Positions 6,119 through 10,070 of a stretch of 10,070 nt of DNA are shown here, one piece after another. Source of the stretch: Gammaproteobacteria bacterium. Its GTDB lineage: Bacteria; Pseudomonadota; Gammaproteobacteria; Steroidobacterales; Woeseiaceae. Below the pieces are notes generated by a model that was given only the letters and a program-made list of their open reading frames with translations, had not been told where the DNA came from and made no database searches. The DNA lies in NCBI GenBank assembly GCA_003645495.1, contig QNFK01000034.1, positions 1 to 10,070 of the forward strand, in the 5' to 3' direction. The position numbers and the translations under genes are program-made. The first letter of the stretch is position 1. Every line of letters starts with the position of its first letter.

Positions 6119-6147
6119 AAGATACTTAAGCGCTATCTCCGACGCAA
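6119..6147 (-). promoter_or_regulatory. Possible promoter for tRNA-Val
   Basis: The minus strand has TTGCGT (6142-6147), a 17-base spacer and TATCTT (6119-6124), followed by a moderately GC-rich TGTCGCCC. Matches to consensus are partial (three and four of six). If used, the primary transcript would contain the 18-base tRNA-Val fragment ahead of the tRNA. Confidence 0.3.
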
Positions 6148-6156
6148 CAGATTTCT

Positions 6157-6213
6157 GTAGGAGCGGCTTTAGCCGCGAATGCTTGACCCATTCGCGGCTA
6201 AAGCCGCTCCTAC
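6157..6213. repeat. REP-like inverted pair (REPIN-type element)
   Basis: Arms 6157-6181 and 6189-6213 are perfect 25-base inverted repeats around a 7-base loop. Each arm is itself a small palindrome of the REP type: GTAGGAGCGGCTTTAGCCGC, starting with GTAGGAGC as in REP sequences of Pseudomonas and Stenotrophomonas. In those genomes such pairs are spread by RAYT (REP-associated tyrosine transposase) proteins. It lies 25 bases beyond the uvrB stop codon, a typical REP location. No T run follows on either strand, so it is not a classic terminator, though it may protect the uvrB mRNA 3' end. Confidence 0.85.
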
Positions 6214-6238
6214 GCAATAGCTTGGATTCCAGCCAATG

Positions 6239-8299
6239 CTATCCCGCAAGCTTGTCACTCAAGCCCAACCCAACTTCCCGCATTTCCTGAATCTTGTCCC
6301 GCAATCGCGCTGCCTCCTCAAACTCAAGATCACGCGCATGCTTGAGCATTTTCTTCTCCAGTTTCTGCGCTTTGCGCAGCAATTGCTCCGGCGTCAGCGA
6401 CTCGTACGCCGTTGCGTCCTCTGCAATACGCCTGCGTCCGCGCCCCGGTACCGGATACGCAGCTTCCATGATATCTGCAACCTGCTTGACTATGGTCATG
6501 GGCGTAATGCCGTGCTTCTTGTTGTGCTCCATTTGTCGCACGCGCCGGCGATTGGTCTCGTCAATGGCGCGTTCCATAGAACCGGTCATCTTGTCCGCAT
6601 ACAGCAATGCCGTGCCATTCAGGTGACGGGCAGCGCGGCCCATAGTTTGAATCAATGAACGCTCCGAGCGCAGGAAGCCTTCTTTGTCCGCGTCAAGAAT
6701 GGCTACCAGCGACACTTCCGGCATGTCGAGACCTTCACGCAGCAGGTTGATACCGACCAGCACGTCGAACGCGCCAAGTCTTAAATCGCGAATGATCTCG
6801 GTACGCTCCACGGTGCCAATATCGGAGTGCAGGTAACGAACTCTTACGCCGTGTTCCGCAAGGTAGTCTGTCAGGTCCTCCGACATCCGTTTGGTAAGCG
6901 TCGTGATGAGAACACGCTCTTCTACAGCAACGCGCTTGTGAATTTCGGACAAGACATCATCTACCTGGGTTCTTGCCGGCCTGATCTCAATCTGTGGATC
7001 CACCAGCCCGGTTGGCCTGACCAGTTGTTCCACGGTGTTATCGGCGTGTTTGTGCTCGTAGTCGCCCGGCGTAGCCGAGACGTAGATCGTTTGCGGCGAC
7101 AGCTGCTCAAATTCATCGAACCGAAGTGGCCGGTTATCGAGCGCCGATGGCAAACGAAAGCCGAACTGGACCAGTGTTTCCTTGCGTGACCGGTCACCCT
7201 TATACATACCGCCGAGTTGCGGCACCGTTACATGGCTTTCATCGACGACCAGGATTGCATTATCCGGCACGTAATCGAACAAACATGGCGGTGGCTCACC
7301 CTCAGCTCGACCAGAAAGGTAGCGGGAATAATTCTCGATGCCCTGGCAATACCCGAGCTCTTTTATCATCTCTAAATCAAATAAGGTTCTCTGCTCAAGT
7401 CGTTGAGCTTCCACGAGTTTTTCAGTCTTTCTCAGGTACTCCAAACGGCTTCTAAGCTCGACTTTGATCTTCTCAACCGCGGCCAGCAGCGTCTCACGAG
7501 GCGTCACATAGTGCGATTTCGGAAAGACCGTCAGGCGCGGCACGCGGCGGATAACTTCGCCGGTCAACGGATCGAAATAGGAAAGCGATTCAATCTCGTC
7601 ATCAAACAGCTCGATACGTACGGCATCACGCTCGGACTCGGCCGGGAATATATCGATCACATCACCGCGGACCCGATAATTACCCTGCGAAAGCTCGAGC
7701 TCATTACGCTTGTATTGCATTTCCGCCAGGCGGCGCAGAATGGACCGCTGATCGATCCGCTCTCCACGAGTAAGGTGCAGAATCATACTGAAGTACGCTT
7801 CCGGGTCGCCAAGCCCGTAGATGGCAGAGACAGTCGCCACAATGATGGCATCTGGTCGCTCGATCAGCGCCTTGGTGGCGGACAGGCGCATCTGCTCAAT
7901 GTGTTCGTTGATGGATGCGTCTTTCTCTATATAAGTGTCCGAGCTCACCACGTAGGCTTCAGGCTGATAGTAGTCGTAATAAGAGACGAAATACTCGACG
8001 GCATTACGCGGGAAAAATTCGCGCATCTCACCATACAACTGGGCCGCCAGCGTCTTGTTCGGCGCGAGAATAATCGCGGGCCGCTGCGTCTCCTGAATGA
8101 CGCTTGCAATCGTAAAGGTCTTGCCGGAACCCGTAACGCCCAGCAGCGTCTGTCGCGCAAGACCATCGTTCAGTCCTTCAACAAGACCGGCAATCGCGCC
8201 CTCCTGGTCACCCGCGGGATCGAATTTCGAGACCAGTGTCAGCCGGTCCTTATCATCGGATACGGATTTCTTGGGCAGATTGACGGTTTGACGTACCAT
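6239..8299 (-). CDS. uvrB: Excinuclease ABC subunit B
   Basis: This is a 686-residue UvrB (E. coli 673). Landmarks are Walker A GVTGSGKT (54-61), the DNA-inserting beta-hairpin within YYDYYQPEAYVVSSDTYIEK (107-126), the helicase DESH box (353-356), SATPG (408-412), motif VI QTMGRAARH (551-559), and a C-terminal UVR domain (about 643-680) that contacts UvrC. It verifies DNA damage handed over by UvrA and loads UvrC for incision. Compared with E. coli it carries 15 extra N-terminal residues. The ATG at 8299 is the only ATG, GTG or TTG ahead of the conserved FDPAGDQ, yet it lacks a clear Shine-Dalgarno (GGA is 11 bases away). It is divergent from the aminotransferase gene, with 26 bases between start codons. 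Confidence 0.98.
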   Translation of the reverse strand: MVRQTVNLPKKSVSDDKDRLTLVSKFDPAGDQEGAIAGLVEGLNDGLARQTLLGVTGSGKTFTIASVIQETQRPAIILAPNKTLAAQLYGEMREFFPRNAVEYFVSYYDYYQPEAYVVSSDTYIEKDASINEHIEQMRLSATKALIERPDAIIVATVSAIYGLGDPEAYFSMILHLTRGERIDQRSILRRLAEMQYKRNELELSQGNYRVRGDVIDIFPAESERDAVRIELFDDEIESLSYFDPLTGEVIRRVPRLTVFPKSHYVTPRETLLAAVEKIKVELRSRLEYLRKTEKLVEAQRLEQRTLFDLEMIKELGYCQGIENYSRYLSGRAEGEPPPCLFDYVPDNAILVVDESHVTVPQLGGMYKGDRSRKETLVQFGFRLPSALDNRPLRFDEFEQLSPQTIYVSATPGDYEHKHADNTVEQLVRPTGLVDPQIEIRPARTQVDDVLSEIHKRVAVEERVLITTLTKRMSEDLTDYLAEHGVRVRYLHSDIGTVERTEIIRDLRLGAFDVLVGINLLREGLDMPEVSLVAILDADKEGFLRSERSLIQTMGRAARHLNGTALLYADKMTGSMERAIDETNRRRVRQMEHNKKHGITPMTIVKQVADIMEAAYPVPGRGRRRIAEDATAYESLTPEQLLRKAQKLEKKMLKHARDLEFEEAARLRDKIQEMREVGLGLSDKLAG

Positions 8300-8325
8300 G
8301 CGCGTTCATTTCCGGGAGCCAACCA

Positions 8326-9507
8326 GTGAGTCTATCAGTTTCAGAACGTATGGGTCGGGTAATGCCCTCCGCAACCAGTGCTATGTTGGGTCTCGCCACA
8401 GAGTTGCGTGAGGCAGGTAAAGATGTAATCAGCCTCGGCGCCGGTGAACCGGATTTTGATACGCCTGATCACATCAAGGCAGCTGCAATCGAGGCCATCA
8501 AAAAAGGCCAGACCAAATACACGGCGGTCGATGGCACCAGCTCGCTAAAAGCAGCCATCCAGCGCAAATTCGAGCGTGATAACAACCTTATCTACCGTCC
8601 GGAGCAAATCCTCGTTTCCTGCGGCGCAAAACAGTCCCTGTTTAATGCCTGCATGGCGGTACTCGGTCCGGGTGACCAGGCGATTATCCCGGCACCGTAC
8701 TGGGTCTCGTATCCGGACATGGTGCGCATCGCAGATGGCGAGCCGGTCATCATCACGACCGGCATCGAAGATGGCTTCAAAGTAACGCCAGAGCAACTTG
8801 AAGCCGCTATTACCGACAAAACCCGGATGCTGTTTCTCAACAGCCCTTCAAACCCGACCGGTAGCTGCTACACATGCGAAGAGTTGCAGGCGCTGGGCGA
8901 GGTGCTGGTAAAACACCCGGATATTGTGGTGCTGGCAGATGATATTTACGAACACATCCATTGGGCAGACGACCCTTTTTGCAGCCTTGCTGAGGCCTGC
9001 CCTGGCCTGATTGGCCAGGTAGTTACGGTCAACGGCGTCTCGAAATGCTACGCCATGACCGGCTGGCGAATCGGCTATGCCGGTGGCCCGCCAGAGATCA
9101 TCAAGGCCATGAAGACCATTCAGAGCCAGATAACGTCTAATCCGTCGAGTATTTCCCAGGTTGCCGCCGCAGCGGCTCTGGATGGTGACCAGTCGTGCAT
9201 CACTGAGATGCTCAAAGCCTACAAGGCGCGCAGCGACTACGTTGTAGCCGCGCTGAATAACATCCCCGGCTTCGAGTGCCGCGAAGGCGAAGGCGCTTTC
9301 TACGCCTTTCCCAAGGTTGTCGGAGCGATTGAAGCGCAGGGACTCAAGAACGACGGTGAACTGGTCAAACTCTTGCTGGAAAAGGGAGATGTGGTCATGG
9401 TGCCAGGAACCCCCTTTGGCGCCCCAGGATATCTGCGCATATCCTTCGCCTGCTCAATTGAGGAGCTTGAAAAAGCTGTAAGCAGAATTACCTCTGCTTT
9501 GGTGTAA
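8326..9507 (+). CDS. Class I PLP-dependent aspartate-type aminotransferase, GTG start
   Basis: The 393-residue protein belongs to fold-type I aminotransferases, subgroup I-beta. Visible active-site residues: Tyr65 (TKYTAVDG), Trp126 (APYW), Asn176 in NSPSNPTG, Asp205 and Tyr208 in ADDIYEH, the Schiff-base Lys240 in GVSKCYAMTGWRIGYA, Arg248, and Arg371 in YLRISFA for the substrate carboxylate. It most likely moves the amino group between aspartate (or a related amino acid) and 2-oxoglutarate in the cytoplasm; substrate range cannot be read from sequence. Position 241 is Cys where many relatives have Thr. The GTG start has GGGAG 7 bases upstream. A uvrB/aminotransferase head-to-head pair is also known in Pseudomonas. 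A possible promoter inside uvrB is TTGGGC-17-TACCAT (8274-8302 region). Confidence 0.95.
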   Translation: MSLSVSERMGRVMPSATSAMLGLATELREAGKDVISLGAGEPDFDTPDHIKAAAIEAIKKGQTKYTAVDGTSSLKAAIQRKFERDNNLIYRPEQILVSCGAKQSLFNACMAVLGPGDQAIIPAPYWVSYPDMVRIADGEPVIITTGIEDGFKVTPEQLEAAITDKTRMLFLNSPSNPTGSCYTCEELQALGEVLVKHPDIVVLADDIYEHIHWADDPFCSLAEACPGLIGQVVTVNGVSKCYAMTGWRIGYAGGPPEIIKAMKTIQSQITSNPSSISQVAAAAALDGDQSCITEMLKAYKARSDYVVAALNNIPGFECREGEGAFYAFPKVVGAIEAQGLKNDGELVKLLLEKGDVVMVPGTPFGAPGYLRISFACSIEELEKAVSRITSALV

Positions 9508-9547
9508 AATAAAGCCGCGGCAGGCACGTAATGCCCCGAAAGGTCCC

Positions 9548-9576
9548 TTGACTTGAGATTGGGCCTGAATCAAAAT
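9548..9576 (+). promoter_or_regulatory. Promoter of tRNA-Asn
   Basis: TTGACT (9548-9553; five of six to consensus), a 17-base spacer, and CAAAAT (9571-9576; four of six) are followed directly by the GC-rich GCCGCGCC. This is the discriminator typical of stable-RNA promoters under stringent control. The start would be near 9583, about 26 bases before the mature tRNA 5' end. Confidence 0.7.
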
Positions 9577-9608
9577 GCCGCGCCTGACGATGTTTGTCAG
9601 ACAACTAT

Positions 9609-9684
9609 TCCCCGATAGCTCAGTTGGTAGAGCGATTGACTGTTAATCAATATGTCCCTGGTTCGAGTCCGGGTCGGGGAGCCA
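9609..9684 (+). tRNA. tRNA-Asn (anticodon GTT), CCA encoded
   Basis: This complete 76-base tRNA has acceptor TCCCCGA paired with TCGGGGA, discriminator G and encoded CCA. The D arm is TAGCTCAGTTGGTAGAGC. Anticodon stem ATTGA/TCAAT encloses loop CTGTTAA with anticodon GTT, reading AAC and AAU. The T arm has the GGTTCGAGTCC loop. It closely follows the E. coli tRNA-Asn pattern. It has its own promoter and terminator, so it is a single-gene transcription unit. Confidence 0.98.
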
Positions 9685-9686
9685 AA

Positions 9687-9725
9687 TACAAAAAAGGGTC
9701 CCTCATTGAGGGGCCCTTTTTTGTA
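9687..9725 (+). terminator. Strong intrinsic terminator after tRNA-Asn
   Basis: An 18-bp inverted repeat (9687-9704 with 9708-9725, one T-G wobble) closes a 3-base loop, ATT. Its core is GGGTCCCTC/GAGGGGCCC, flanked by six A on the left and six T on the right. It starts 3 bases after the tRNA and should work in both directions. Confidence 0.93.
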
Positions 9726-9829
9726 TCCGGCTTCCCGAGACGAACTCCCCAGTGAAGTATTTTTCGGGATGCGTTTGTCCCACACACAGCCTCTCAGACA
9801 GTCAAAATCAGCCAGCGATCATTTCTACT

Positions 9830-9852
9830 TGGCCTAAATTCGGGCCATTTTT
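9830..9852 (+). terminator. Weak terminator-like hairpin
   Basis: TGGCC (9830-9834) and GGCCA (9843-9847) form a 5-bp stem with an 8-base loop, followed by five T. The stem is short, and no gene ends immediately upstream on the plus strand, so the role is doubtful. Confidence 0.3.
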
Positions 9853-9866
9853 GGAGGAATCATCCT

Positions 9867-9950
9867 GCTACAGATTTAGTAGCGCGATGTCCGCTTTTCT
9901 CAATAGCGGACGTTCAAACAGGTAGATTCCGGCTGTTTTGAGTGTCCGCT
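9867..9950. repeat. Cluster of competing stem-loops with GTCCGCT/AGCGGAC arms
   Basis: Three stems occur in 84 bases. GCTAC/GTAGC (9867-9871 with 9879-9883) has a 7-base loop. GTCCGCT/AGCGGAC (9889-9895 with 9905-9911) has a 9-base loop. A long imperfect hairpin pairs 9905-9921 with 9933-9950 (17 pairs, two wobbles, one bulged T, 11-base loop). The AGCGGAC at 9905-9911 is an arm of both the second and third stems, so those two exclude each other. I do not recognise a named family; it could be a dispersed palindromic repeat or the end of a mobile element. Confidence 0.65.
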
Positions 9951-10058
9951 TTCGGCCAGAAGCAATGGGATGGACTCCTCCTCAACCTTACGGCATCGCA
10001 ATGTGCCAGACTGGATTGTGTATTCGTTGAAGCGAAATATCTCAGTCACAGGAAAGAG

Positions 10059-10064
10059 AAGGAG
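10059..10064 (+). promoter_or_regulatory. Shine-Dalgarno sequence of a gene likely starting past the window edge
   Basis: AAGGAG is followed by TCCGTT to the window end, so a start codon at 10071 would have ideal 6-base spacing. The overlapping AGGAGTCC (10060-10067) is an exact inverted copy of GGACTCCT at 9972-9979 and could be hidden in a hairpin. No coding sequence is visible in the window, so the gene itself is an inference. Confidence 0.4.
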
Positions 10065-10070
10065 TCCGTT

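Larger units (their letters stand above)
9726..10070. other. Non-coding right end, no gene recognised
   Basis: I find no supported protein or RNA gene in these 345 bases. What can be seen is a weak terminator-like hairpin (9830-9852), a cluster of overlapping stem-loops (9867-9950) and a Shine-Dalgarno sequence at the very edge (10059-10064) with an inverted copy at 9972-9979. The first 100 bases show nothing I can name. Confidence 0.6.

Noticed and set aside
6017..6217. Minus-strand ORF of 66 residues upstream of tRNA-Val
   Set aside because: It is built from the REP-like palindrome and the duplicated tRNA piece, with no homology I recognise.
7403..8329. 308-residue plus-strand ORF antisense to uvrB
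   Set aside because: It lies over the most conserved part of uvrB, has no family features and is explained as a shadow of the uvrB frame.
9597..9785. ORFs on both strands across tRNA-Asn and its terminator
   Set aside because: Their translations are the tRNA and the hairpin read as codons; typical false ORFs.

Overview
The window looks like part of a gammaproteobacterial chromosome. The supporting signs are the protein sequences, the encoded CCA ends of all three tRNAs, and two gene blocks whose order I recall from Pseudomonas and relatives: infC-rpmI-rplT-pheS-pheT-ihfA-merR-tRNA-Pro, and uvrB facing a class I aminotransferase. I do not assign a genus.

Region 1 (1-5580, minus strand): a compact translation operon. 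Read in the direction of transcription it has a predicted promoter near 5550-5578, then infC (IF3), rpmI (L35), rplT (L20), pheS and pheT (both subunits of phenylalanyl-tRNA synthetase), ihfA (IHF alpha) and a small MerR-family regulator. It ends at a strong intrinsic terminator (159-194), with tRNA-Pro(GGG) downstream on the same strand. Spacing is tight: pheT and ihfA share one base, and ihfA and merR overlap by 20 bases. Two starts are non-standard. infC almost certainly begins at an AUC codon behind an AGGAGG ribosome-binding site, and rpmI begins at GUG. thrS, the usual upstream neighbour of infC, is not here.

Region 2 (5478-6238): about 760 bases with no protein gene. It holds the infC promoter and leader, two tandem diverged copies of a 131-base unit, tRNA-Val(GAC), an 18-base copy of the tRNA-Val 5' end placed 62 bases upstream of it, and a perfect 25-bp REP-like inverted pair just after uvrB.

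Region 3 (6239-9725): uvrB (minus; excision-repair helicase) and a PLP-dependent aspartate-type aminotransferase (plus) start head to head only 26 bases apart. tRNA-Asn(GTT) follows the aminotransferase with its own good promoter and a strong terminator.

Region 4 (9726-10070): no gene is visible. There is a weak terminator-like hairpin, a cluster of competing stem-loops built on GTCCGCT/AGCGGAC, and at the right edge a Shine-Dalgarno sequence that can pair with an inverted copy 80 bases upstream. A gene, possibly of a mobile element, may start just outside the window.

Most of the window is well-conserved housekeeping DNA. The unexplained material lies in regions 2 and 4.
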